Source of the DNA: Solirubrobacteraceae bacterium
GTDB taxonomy: Bacteria; Actinomycetota; Thermoleophilia; Solirubrobacterales; Solirubrobacteraceae
Length of the DNA stretch: 64,000 bases
Assembly: GCA_017744415.1 (NCBI GenBank)
Contig: JAGIBJ010000051.1
Coordinates: 106,113 to 170,112 of the forward strand
Direction: 5' to 3'
The translations under genes and the position numbers were made by a program. Shown one piece after another: positions 19,061-26,574 of the stretch (position 1 is the stretch's first letter; each line of letters begins with the position of its first letter). The notes below the pieces were generated by a model that did not search any database, was not told the DNA's origin, and saw only the letters and a program-made list of their open reading frames with translations.

Positions 19061-19932
19061 GGACCTATCGCATCACCCACCGCACCAGATACGCGTACGA
19101 GCGCGATGTGTCGGCGAGCTACGGCCGTATGCGGCTGCTCCCACGCGACCTCCCCGGGCAGCGCTGCGTCCACGCGTCGGTGTGGCTCGATCCGGCACCG
19201 GGCGACCACAGCGAGCATGTCGACCTGTTCGGCAACCGGGTCGACTACTTCTCGATCCACGAGCCGCACCGCGAACTGGTCATCACGGCCGAGAGCCTCG
19301 TCGAGGTCGACTACCCGGCAGGCCTCCCGCTCGCCGGCGACCTGCCCTGGGAGCAGGTGGCGGCGTCTCTCGGTGAGGCCGGGCCCGACGACGTCGACGC
19401 CGTGCATTTCTCGCTCGACTCGCCGTTCATCACGGCCTCGCAGGCGTTCCGCGACTACGCAGCACCGTCGTTCACGCCCGGCCGCCCGATCGTCGAGGCC
19501 GTCCTGGATCTCTCGAGCCGGATCAACCACGAGTTCGAGTTCGTCGCCGGGGAGACCGAGGTCGACACGCCGCTCGGCGACGTGCTCGAGCACCGCCGCG
19601 GCGTCTGCCAGGACTTCGCCCACATCGGTATCGCGTGCCTGCGCTCGCTCGGTCTGCCGGCGCGCTACGTCTCCGGATACCTCGAGACCGATCCGCCGCC
19701 GGGGCAGCAGAAGCTCGTCGGCGCCGACGTGTCGCACGCCTGGTTCTCCGCGCTCGTGCCGGGCGCGGGCTGGGTCGACGTCGACCCGACGAACGACCAG
19801 GTACCCGGCGAGCGCTACGTGGTCACCGCATTCGGCCGCGACTACGGCGACGTGGCCCCGGTGAGCGGCGTGATCTACACCCGCGGCGGCACCACCAGCC
19901 TCGACGTCACGGTCGACGTCGTCGCCGTCTGA
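19057..19932 (+). CDS. Transglutaminase-like cysteine peptidase
   Basis: 291 residues: transglutaminase N-domain (YRITHRTRYAYERDV, 3-17), then the core with Cys184 (RGVCQDFAH), His227 (SHAWFSAL) and Asp243 (DVDPTND), a full triad. GTG 19057 overlaps the upstream stop as GTGA, and GGAGG lies about 10 nt upstream, so translation is coupled. It closes the transglutaminase / ATP-grasp / alpha-E cassette and probably processes the same unknown peptide or amide. It is much shorter than the first transglutaminase of the cassette and lacks DUF2126. Confidence 0.92.
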   Translation: MRTYRITHRTRYAYERDVSASYGRMRLLPRDLPGQRCVHASVWLDPAPGDHSEHVDLFGNRVDYFSIHEPHRELVITAESLVEVDYPAGLPLAGDLPWEQVAASLGEAGPDDVDAVHFSLDSPFITASQAFRDYAAPSFTPGRPIVEAVLDLSSRINHEFEFVAGETEVDTPLGDVLEHRRGVCQDFAHIGIACLRSLGLPARYVSGYLETDPPPGQQKLVGADVSHAWFSALVPGAGWVDVDPTNDQVPGERYVVTAFGRDYGDVAPVSGVIYTRGGTTSLDVTVDVVAV

Positions 19933-19957
19933 CCGCCCGCGAGGGCCCCGCCGCCGG

Positions 19958-21424
19958 CTAGACCGCGGGCGCGTCGGTCGGCGCGTTCGGCGCGAGCACC
20001 ATCAGCGTCGCGTCGTCGGTGACCGGGCCGATGCTGTGGGCGAGCGCGGCGTCCTGGATGGCGCGCAGGATCTCGGCCGCGGACGAGATGACGCGCCCAC
20101 GGAGGGCTGCTGCGACGCCGTCGATCCCGAACGGTTGGCCCCCGACGTCGTCGAGACGACCGGTGATGCCGTCCGAGACGAAGAGCACGCGCTCCCCGGG
20201 ACGCAGGCGCCGGCTCTGGATGCGGAGCTGCTTCGGAAACTCGGGCGCACCGAGGCGTGGCTGGGCATCCTTGCCGAGCGGTTGCACATCGCCGTCGTAG
20301 AGCAGCGGGACGTTGTCGCCGCAGGTCACCCAGTGCAACAGGCTGGTGGCGCTGTTCCACGTCGCGATGGTGGCCGAGGCGGTCGGCGGATGGTCGGAGA
20401 GCGCCAGCAGCGTCTCGTGCATGAGGTGCGTGGCCGTCGCCGGGGTCGCGCCTTCGCGGTAGCGTGCCGCACGGAATGCCGCCATGACGGCGGCCGAGAT
20501 CGCGGTACTGCGGAGGCCGCGACCCTGCATGTCGAGGATGCCGAGCCAGCTCTGCTCAGGATCGTCGGTGTAGTCGAACCAGTCACCGAAGGCCTGGTCG
20601 CTCGGGATGAGATTCGCGGCGAGCATGGCGCCGCCGATCCGCACGATGCGCGGCGGCAGAAGGCTCTGCTGGAGCTCCGCGGCCGGGGACGTCTCCCGGG
20701 TGCGGCGCACGCGGCCGGGCACGCCCGTGAACTGCTCAGCGACCGCGAGGGCCGCCGCGGCTTCCTGCGCGAGTTCGCGCAGCCCGGGCGAGTCGCTGCC
20801 CACGACGAGCAGCACGCCCATCGCGCGACCTCGCAGATCGAGCGGTGCGACCGACACGGCGGGCATGAGCGCCTGGATGTCTGCCCGCACCCGCGGCATC
20901 GCGTGGCGGTCGATCTCCGGCCCGACGGCAAGCTGGATCTCCAACGTCTTCGGGAAGCTCTCCGGGCCGGCCATGCGCTGAAGGGAGAGGCCGTCGAGGT
21001 CGACGAGATAGAGCGCCGCAGCGCTCACGCCCGGGAGGCGCTGAGCCTCGGCGACGATCTGGACTCCCAGCTGGAACGGCGCGACCTTGTTGAGCACGTC
21101 CCACACCGACATGGGCGTGGGCGAGACGTTCGCCAGCTCGCCGGCAGGGCGAAGTCGATCGCGTTCTTCGGCTGGCCCGCTGGCGTCGCTGCTGTCGCCG
21201 CGCACCGCGGCGATCATCGCGTCCCGGTTCGGAAAATGGCGGTAGATCGTGTTGCGGCCGAGGCCCGCCGCTTCGGAGATGGCAGCCATGCTCGCTTGCG
21301 GGTGCTGGGCGAGGAGCGATCTCGCAGCGTCGATCAGCTGCGCACGATTGCGCTGCACATCGCGACGAAGCGAGGGCTGAGGCGTGGTCTCGGGGGCGTC
21401 GTCGATCAACGCATCCTGCCACAA
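19958..21424 (-). CDS. TetR-type DNA-binding domain fused to GAF-like and SpoIIE (PP2C) phosphatase domains
   Basis: About 488 residues. Residues 19-75 are a TetR N-terminal helix-turn-helix, with AAISEAAGLGRNTIYRHFPN diagnostic. Residues about 110-240 look like a GAF-type sensor. Residues about 255-480 are a SpoIIE/RsbU-type PP2C phosphatase: the metal-ligand segments are recognisable as FGDWFD, LDMQGRG, SDGITG and DDATLMV. The ligand domain normal for TetR is absent. No ATG is available; TTG 21424 has GAGG 8 nt upstream on the minus strand, and TTG 21409 is the alternative. The combination suggests a regulator that both binds DNA and dephosphorylates an anti-sigma-antagonist-like partner; no such partner is seen nearby. 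Confidence 0.78.
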   Translation of the reverse strand: MWQDALIDDAPETTPQPSLRRDVQRNRAQLIDAARSLLAQHPQASMAAISEAAGLGRNTIYRHFPNRDAMIAAVRGDSSDASGPAEERDRLRPAGELANVSPTPMSVWDVLNKVAPFQLGVQIVAEAQRLPGVSAAALYLVDLDGLSLQRMAGPESFPKTLEIQLAVGPEIDRHAMPRVRADIQALMPAVSVAPLDLRGRAMGVLLVVGSDSPGLRELAQEAAAALAVAEQFTGVPGRVRRTRETSPAAELQQSLLPPRIVRIGGAMLAANLIPSDQAFGDWFDYTDDPEQSWLGILDMQGRGLRSTAISAAVMAAFRAARYREGATPATATHLMHETLLALSDHPPTASATIATWNSATSLLHWVTCGDNVPLLYDGDVQPLGKDAQPRLGAPEFPKQLRIQSRRLRPGERVLFVSDGITGRLDDVGGQPFGIDGVAAALRGRVISSAAEILRAIQDAALAHSIGPVTDDATLMVLAPNAPTDAPAV

Positions 21425-21465
21425 CTCGTTGGCCTCGAAATGAGTGCATGACCCCCATTTCAAGC

Positions 21466-21510
21466 CCCACTTTGCCGTTTGTGCCAACCACTTTCTTACT
21501 TTGGATGGGC
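21466..21510. promoter_or_regulatory. AT-richer divergent promoter region with repeated ACTTTG-like hexamers
   Basis: In an unusually AT-rich gap between the TetR-SpoIIE gene and the divergent small gene, ACTTTG (21469-21474), ACTTTC (21490-21495) and ACTTTG (21498-21503) recur in the same orientation. This could be a regulator site or promoter; no clear -35/-10 pair was fixed. Confidence 0.3.
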
Positions 21511-21549
21511 GTGACCCAAAGCGATACACCCAATTTGGACGCCAGCACG

Positions 21550-21993
21550 ATGACGTTGACGATCCCCGTGATCGCCCCTCGGCTCCGACGCGTGACCTCG
21601 GCTGATGGCCTCGACCCAGCTGGCCCGCCGCCGGGGGTTGCATGGTTCGGCCGCGAGACCCATCGGGTGGGCGAGGGACAGTTTCGCCTCACGGTTCCGT
21701 GCGTCCTCGAGGTCGCCGTGTCCGACGGCGTGCACGCGGGACTCACGAGCGAGCTGAAGCGTCGATGGGTCGACGCCCGTCACCGCTCGCGACCCTGGCG
21801 GATCGTTGGCGTCGTCGCCGCCTTCCACGCCAGTGCAGGACGCAGCGCAGAGCTGACGCTCGCCATCACGACGACTGGCGCAGACACCCTCGATGCGTTC
21901 GAGGATGCTCCGCTGCGCGCAGACCTCGAGGGGGTCCTCGCCAGCACGTGCTTGACCGTACCTCGCACCGAAACCCCCCAAGTACGCCCATGA
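21550..21993 (+). CDS. Hypothetical protein upstream of the MpsC-like gene
   Basis: About 147 residues, family not recognised. The middle (about 40-110) reads like a small alpha/beta domain, with strands such as FRLTVPCVLEVAVSD and WRIVGVVAAFH. No signal peptide or membrane segment. Coding is supported by the ATGA overlap of its stop with the next gene. The start is uncertain: ATG 21550 is preferred, ATG 21505 and 21448 are upstream in frame but in promoter-like sequence. It may share a function with the coupled MpsC/DUF2294 protein. Confidence 0.55.
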   Translation: MTLTIPVIAPRLRRVTSADGLDPAGPPPGVAWFGRETHRVGEGQFRLTVPCVLEVAVSDGVHAGLTSELKRRWVDARHRSRPWRIVGVVAAFHASAGRSAELTLAITTTGADTLDAFEDAPLRADLEGVLASTCLTVPRTETPQVRP

Positions 21994-22499
21994 TGATTCC
22001 GCAACCCTTGCCGCTGAGCGAGCAGACCGGCGCCCTGGTGCGGTCGCTCGCACGACTCACCGCCGAGCACATCGGCCGCGGCCCCAACAAGCTCCGCGCC
22101 ACCTCCGGGCAGGACATGATCTGCATCGTGCTGTCCGGCACGCTGACCAAGAGCGAGCGGCTTCTCGTCGCCAATGGCGAGGCCGAGTTCGTCGTCAATC
22201 TGCGCCGGGCGTGCTTCCGGGCGATGCTCCCGGCACTCGAGCAGGCCGCGCGCGACGTCACCGGCCGCGACGTGCTCGCCGTCCTCAGCGACCACAACAC
22301 CGAGGCCGACATCTCCAGCGTGAGCTTCGTCTTCGCCCCCGAGCTCACCGAGGTCTCGTCCGGAGACTTGGCTACGAGTCAGGACCGCGAACCGCCCGGC
22401 GACAACGCACCGCGCGAACTCGCAATCGGATTATTCGCCGACGCCGACCGGGCTTGGACGGCGGTCGAAGGGTTTCCGGCCTCAGCTTCACTAGCGTGA
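21990..22499 (+). CDS. MpsC-type (DUF2294) domain protein
   Basis: 169 residues. The DUF2294 signature is clear: HIGRGPNKLRA (about 25-35), ICIVLSGTLTKSERLLVANG (about 42-61), FRAMLPALEQAARDVTGRDV and VLAVLSDHNTEADIS. The family is annotated as Na-translocating-complex MpsC-like and is widespread in bacteria, but its biochemical role is poorly defined. A tail of about 40 residues after the domain is not conserved as far as I can tell. The start ATG overlaps the upstream stop (ATGA), so the two are coupled; the metallopeptidase gene starts 5 bp after its stop. Confidence 0.8.
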   Translation: MMIPQPLPLSEQTGALVRSLARLTAEHIGRGPNKLRATSGQDMICIVLSGTLTKSERLLVANGEAEFVVNLRRACFRAMLPALEQAARDVTGRDVLAVLSDHNTEADISSVSFVFAPELTEVSSGDLATSQDREPPGDNAPRELAIGLFADADRAWTAVEGFPASASLA

Positions 22500-22504
22500 C
22501 CGCC

Positions 22505-23656
22505 ATGCGCGCCTTCCGCTGTTCCAACTGCGATCAGCTCCTCTTCTTCGAGAACAGCCAGTGCCTGAACTGCGGGAGCCAGCTGGGGTTCGTCCCCTCC
22601 ACCCTGCAGCTCGTGCGGATGGACGACCGGCCCGAGCTGCCGCGCTGCGCGAACACATTCGTGGCCCGGTGCAACTGGCTCGTCGAGCGTGAGGGCGAGG
22701 ATCTCTGCCTCTCGTGCCGCACGACGAAGGTGCGGCCGGCCGACGATGACCCCGCGGGGCTCGAGCAGTACGCCGAAGCCGAGAGCGCGAAGCGGCGCGT
22801 GCTCTATCAGTTGCTCGACATCGGCCTGCCGGTGAACGACGACACCCTCGACTTCGAGCTGAAGAACAGCGACGTGGAAGCCGTGATGACCGGCCACGCC
22901 GACGGCGTCGTCACGCTCGACCTTGCCGAGGCCGACGATGCCCAGCGCGCGCAGCGCCGGAACGATCTCGGCGAGCCCTATCGCACCCTGGTCGGCCACT
23001 TCCGCCACGAGCTCGGGCACTACTACCAACCGATCGTGCTCACGAACGAGCGCGACTGGGAGCGCTGCCGGGCCGTGTTCGGCGACGAGCGCCAGAGCTA
23101 TCAGGACGCGCTCGATCGCCACTACGCGAACGGGGCGCCGGCCGACTGGCCCGATCGGTTCGTGAGCGCCTACGCCACGATGCACCCCTGGGAGGACTGG
23201 GCCGAGACCTTCGCCCATTACCTTCACATCCGGGACACGCTCCAGACGGCCGCGAACTTCGGCCTGCAGATCGTCGGGCCGAGCCCGATGATCGGCGACG
23301 ACGAGTTCGAGAGCTACCCGGACGAGGCCAACGCCCACCGCAGCTTCGACGCGATGTGGCAGAACTGGCTCCCGCTCACGTACGCGCTCAATCAGATCAA
23401 CCGCTCGATGGGCCGCCTGGATCTCTACCCCTTCGCACTCTCGCAGCCGGCCGTCGACAAGCTCGCCTTCATGCACACCCTCGTCAACGCGGCGACGAAG
23501 CCGTGGAACATCGAGGCGACGCGTGAGGCTGCGGTGACCGCGTGGGAAGGCGACTCCCCGGAGGACGCGCCGGTCAACGACACGCCGGCAGATCCTGCGG
23601 CCGGTGCCCCCGCCAACCCGGCGATCGGCGCCCCCGCGCCGGGCGCCGGCGCTTAG
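22505..23656 (+). CDS. Zinc-ribbon metallopeptidase (putative zinc-binding peptidase family)
   Basis: 383 residues. An N-terminal zinc ribbon (CSNC at 6-9, CLNCG at 20-24, then paired cysteines near 50-70 including CLSC) precedes a putative gluzincin-like domain with HELGH: His168, Glu169 and His172, in FRHELGHYYQ. A downstream acidic stretch HPWEDWAETFAHYLH probably supplies the third metal ligand. This matches a family of uncharacterised predicted cytoplasmic zinc peptidases of about 350 residues. The tail from about 350 is Pro/Ala-rich. It follows the MpsC-like gene by 5 bp in an operon-like run. Its end overlaps the convergent TetR gene by 4 bp. Confidence 0.85.
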   Translation: MRAFRCSNCDQLLFFENSQCLNCGSQLGFVPSTLQLVRMDDRPELPRCANTFVARCNWLVEREGEDLCLSCRTTKVRPADDDPAGLEQYAEAESAKRRVLYQLLDIGLPVNDDTLDFELKNSDVEAVMTGHADGVVTLDLAEADDAQRAQRRNDLGEPYRTLVGHFRHELGHYYQPIVLTNERDWERCRAVFGDERQSYQDALDRHYANGAPADWPDRFVSAYATMHPWEDWAETFAHYLHIRDTLQTAANFGLQIVGPSPMIGDDEFESYPDEANAHRSFDAMWQNWLPLTYALNQINRSMGRLDLYPFALSQPAVDKLAFMHTLVNAATKPWNIEATREAAVTAWEGDSPEDAPVNDTPADPAAGAPANPAIGAPAPGAGA

Positions 23657-24234
23657 CGCGCCCGCAGCGAATCGAGCGCGAGCTCGAGGTGGCGCCGCCA
23701 GCTCGGGCGCAATGAGGGATCGGCCATCGTCGAGGCGATGCCGCCCATGATCAGGCGGATATCGCTCACCTGCATGTCGGGCCGGAGGGTGCCGCTCGCG
23801 ATGCCGCCGGCGATGAGTTCGCCGGAGCGGTCCTGCACCTCCTGCACGCAGCCGGCGCACACCGCCCACACGGCCGGGCTCGGCTGGCTCATCACGTGCT
23901 GGGTCGCCATGTCGAGTTCCATCTGCTCGGCGCTGCGCGTGAGCGAGCGCAGGAGCGCCTCACCGGGATCCCCGCCCTCGGCCTTGGCCTCGGCGAGGAA
24001 TCGCGAGATGTGCTCGAACTTCTGACGAACGAGCTCACCAATCAGCGCATCCTTGTTAGGGAAGTGCCGGTAGACGGTGCCGACGCCAACGCCGGCGGCC
24101 GCGGCGACGTCGTCCATCTGCGCGTCGTTGCCCGCCGCTTCGAAGACGTCGCGTGCCGCGGAGATGATCCGCTCCCGGTTGCGGCGCGCATCGGCACGCA
24201 TCCGCGGTTGGTTTGGCTGGTCGACGTGGGTCAT
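23653..24234 (-). CDS. TetR/AcrR-family repressor
   Basis: 193 residues. The helix-turn-helix spans about 17-64 (RIISAARDVFEAAG, then VGVGTVYRHFPNKDALIGEL). The ligand-binding half is all-helical, and the dimer face SPAVWAVCAGCV is typical of the TetR_C family found next to exporters. It diverges from a DHA2 exporter 80 bp away, which it most likely represses together with itself. No signal peptide. ATG 24234 is the natural start. Confidence 0.9.
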   Translation of the reverse strand: MTHVDQPNQPRMRADARRNRERIISAARDVFEAAGNDAQMDDVAAAAGVGVGTVYRHFPNKDALIGELVRQKFEHISRFLAEAKAEGGDPGEALLRSLTRSAEQMELDMATQHVMSQPSPAVWAVCAGCVQEVQDRSGELIAGGIASGTLRPDMQVSDIRLIMGGIASTMADPSLRPSWRRHLELALDSLRAR

Positions 24235-24247
24235 GTCAGGAGTGGGT

Positions 24248-24296
24248 TTGACAAACGGAACTCTACCTCCATATCGTGCGGCGCCGTAAACGGAAC
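24248..24296 (+). promoter_or_regulatory. Promoter and direct-repeat operator of the first exporter
   Basis: TTGACA (24248-24253) and TATCGT (24272-24277), 18 bp apart, make a good sigma-70-type promoter for the exporter. AAACGGAAC occurs twice as a direct repeat (24253-24261 and 24288-24296, 35 bp apart), each followed a few bases later by a TTCC/CTCC-CAT stretch. One copy overlaps the -35 box, so the divergent TetR protein is the likely binder. Confidence 0.55.
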
Positions 24297-24314
24297 CGGA
24301 TCTCGACTTCCATT

Positions 24315-25781
24315 ATGTCACCCTCGCTCACCACACCTCAAGCCAAGAACCGCGCACTGGCGCTGCTCGCGCTCGCGCAGTTCATGGTCGTCATCGACGC
24401 CTCGATCACGAACGTCGCCCTACCCTCGATCGGCGAGGCGCTCGACTTCAGCCAGGAGAACCTCTCCTGGGTCGTCAACGCCTACACCCTCACGTTCGGC
24501 GGTTTCCTCCTCCTCGGCGGCCGCCTTGCCGACTACCTCGGCCGCCGCACGATGTTCATGGCGGGCCTCGTGATCTTCGCCCTCGCCTCACTGGCGGGCG
24601 GCTTCGCGCAGAGCGAGGGCTGGCTCATCGGCGCGCGTGCGATCCAGGGCCTCGGGGCGGCGATCGCCTCGCCCGCCGCACTCTCGATCGTCACCACCAC
24701 GTTCGCTGAGGGCGCCGAGCGCAACCGCGCGCTGGGCATCTGGGGCGCAGTGGCCGGTGCCGGCGGTGCGGCCGGCGTGCTGCTCGGCGGCGTGCTCACC
24801 GAGTGGGCCGGCTGGGAGTGGGTGCTCTTCGTGAACACCCCGATCGGCCTCGCCGCCGCCTTCGCCGCCCCGCGCTTCCTCGAGGAGAGCCGGGAGACCG
24901 AGGAGGAGGGCGCCTTCGACTTCCCCGGCGCCATCACCGTCACCCTCGGCCTGGGACTGCTCGTCTACGCGATCGTCGATGCGGCGAACGCCGGCTGGGG
25001 CTCGGGCGACACGATCCTGCGCCTCGTGATCGCGGCGGTGTTCCTCGTCGCCTTCGTCGGCCTGGAGCTGCGCAGCCGGTCGCCGCTCGTGCCCTTCGAG
25101 ATCTTCAAGCTGCGCACGCTGCGCGGGGCCAACGTCGCGGGGCTGTTCATCGGGATGTCGCTGTTCTCGATGTTCTTCTTCATCAGCCTCTACCTGCAGC
25201 AGGTGCTGGGCTACTCGGCCCTCAACACGGGCCTCGCCTACCTGCCGCTCGCCTTCGCGATCATCTTCGCCGCCGGCGCTGCGTCGGCCCTGGTGACGAA
25301 GTTCGGGTTCAAGCCGATCCTGGCGGCCGGGCTCGGACTCGTCGCGGTCGCACTGCTGTGGTTCTCGCAGGTGTCGGTCGGCGGGTCGTACCTCGCCAAC
25401 GTGCTCGTCCCCTCGCTCCTCGCGGGGGTCGGGCTCGGCTTCGCCTTCGTGCCCGTCACGATCGCGGCCGTCACCGGCGTCGAGCCGCACGAGGCCGGTC
25501 TCGCCTCCGGCCTGATCAACACCAACCAGCAGGTCGGCGGCGCGCTCGGCCTGGCGATCCTCGCGTCGATCGCCAACAGCCGCACGCTCGACGTGATGAG
25601 CGGCGGGGAGCAGAACATCGCCGTCGGCCTCACCGAGGGCTTCCAGACCGCCTTCCTGATCGGTGCGGGCTTCGCCCTCCTCGGCCTGATCGCGACCCTC
25701 ACGATGATCTCGTCGAACGACAGCCGCGAGCACGCCGAGGCCGCGCAGCGCGGCGAGGCGCCGGCAGTCGCCGCCGGCTAA
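24315..25781 (+). CDS. DHA2-family (EmrB/QacA-type) drug exporter
   Basis: 488 residues with about 14 membrane segments and the family motifs FMVVIDASITNVALPSI (TM1) and GGRLADYLGRRTMF (loop 2-3). Motif C lies in TM5 (GAVAGAGGAAGVLLGG). A proton-driven multidrug or metabolite exporter of the inner membrane; substrate unknown. ATG 24315 was chosen because upstream in-frame ATG 24276 falls in the promoter. Divergent from a TetR repressor that probably controls it. Confidence 0.93.
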   Translation: MSPSLTTPQAKNRALALLALAQFMVVIDASITNVALPSIGEALDFSQENLSWVVNAYTLTFGGFLLLGGRLADYLGRRTMFMAGLVIFALASLAGGFAQSEGWLIGARAIQGLGAAIASPAALSIVTTTFAEGAERNRALGIWGAVAGAGGAAGVLLGGVLTEWAGWEWVLFVNTPIGLAAAFAAPRFLEESRETEEEGAFDFPGAITVTLGLGLLVYAIVDAANAGWGSGDTILRLVIAAVFLVAFVGLELRSRSPLVPFEIFKLRTLRGANVAGLFIGMSLFSMFFFISLYLQQVLGYSALNTGLAYLPLAFAIIFAAGAASALVTKFGFKPILAAGLGLVAVALLWFSQVSVGGSYLANVLVPSLLAGVGLGFAFVPVTIAAVTGVEPHEAGLASGLINTNQQVGGALGLAILASIANSRTLDVMSGGEQNIAVGLTEGFQTAFLIGAGFALLGLIATLTMISSNDSREHAEAAQRGEAPAVAAG

Positions 25782-25796
25782 CACCCAACTGAAGAC

Positions 25797-25848
25797 CGTC
25801 CTAACTACGTTCCCCGTCGAGGGGGTGCCGACGAACGTAGTTAGGACG
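25797..25848. terminator. Long perfect hairpin between convergent exporter and TetR genes
   Basis: CGTCCTAACTACGTTC (25797-25812) and its exact complement (25833-25848) form a 16-bp stem with a 20-nt loop, between the stops at 25781 and 25855. Its position suits a two-way terminator, though no T-run follows. The stem is markedly AT-richer than its surroundings. Confidence 0.6.
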
Positions 25849-25854
25849 CTGAGT

Positions 25855-26574
25855 TCAGGTGAGTTCGGAGTCGGTGGTGCCGAGGACGGTGCCGTCGTCC
25901 GCGAGGAGTTCGATGCGGACGCGTGCCGGACGAGGGGCGTCGGCAGGCGGGGGCGGCGCGGCCTGACCCGTCGCTTCGGCGAGCGCGGCTGGGCCCGCGA
26001 GGCTGGCCCAGGCGGCGTAGCTCAGCTCGTCGGCGTGGCGGGACAGGTCGGTCTCGCGCGGGCCCCCGAGCCAGTGACGTGCCACGGCGTGCGACGGGCC
26101 GCCGACGATGGCGACGACGAGCCCGACGCGCACGCGCCGCGCCTCGCCGCGCTCGATCAGCGGCCGGTACCACTCGGCGTAGGCAGCGGCGATCTCGCCG
26201 TTGAGGCGGCCGAGCTCGGCGGCGCCGACGTCGTCGGCATCAAGCTGGCCCGCCTCATAGAGGAAGCGTGCCTGGTCGGGGTGCTCCTGCACCCACCGCA
26301 GGTGGTGGGCGATCATCGCGGCGACGCCTTCGCGGAGTGTCGCCGGGGGATCCTCGAGGATCCGCCAGTGGCCGGCCTGGAAGTCCTTGATGGCGTCGAC
26401 GTAGAGCGCCGCGGCGATCGCGTCCTTGCTCTTGAAGTGGTGGAAGAGCGCGCCGTTCGACACGCCCGCGTCCTCGCGGATCTTCGCGACGGTGGTGCCG
26501 TCGTAGCCGTCCTCGAGGAAGCGCATGAGCGCCGCCCCGAGGATGCGCTCGCGGGTGTCGGCCGTTGCCGTCAG
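25855..26574 (-). CDS. TetR-family regulator, probable CTG start
   Basis: About 239 residues. The helix-turn-helix begins at once (DTRERILGAALMRF, then VSNGALFHHFKSKDAIAAAL), so the start must lie very near. No ATG, GTG or TTG exists upstream in frame after the exporter stop. CTG 26574 overlaps the exporter TGA as CTGA and has GGAG 7-8 nt upstream. ATG 26526 would remove most of helix 1. The last 40 residues (about 200-239, PPPADAPRPAR onward) form a Pro-rich, then beta-like tail. Co-transcribed with the exporter upstream and likely its repressor. Confidence 0.82.
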   Translation of the reverse strand: MTATADTRERILGAALMRFLEDGYDGTTVAKIREDAGVSNGALFHHFKSKDAIAAALYVDAIKDFQAGHWRILEDPPATLREGVAAMIAHHLRWVQEHPDQARFLYEAGQLDADDVGAAELGRLNGEIAAAYAEWYRPLIERGEARRVRVGLVVAIVGGPSHAVARHWLGGPRETDLSRHADELSYAAWASLAGPAALAEATGQAAPPPPADAPRPARVRIELLADDGTVLGTTDSELT

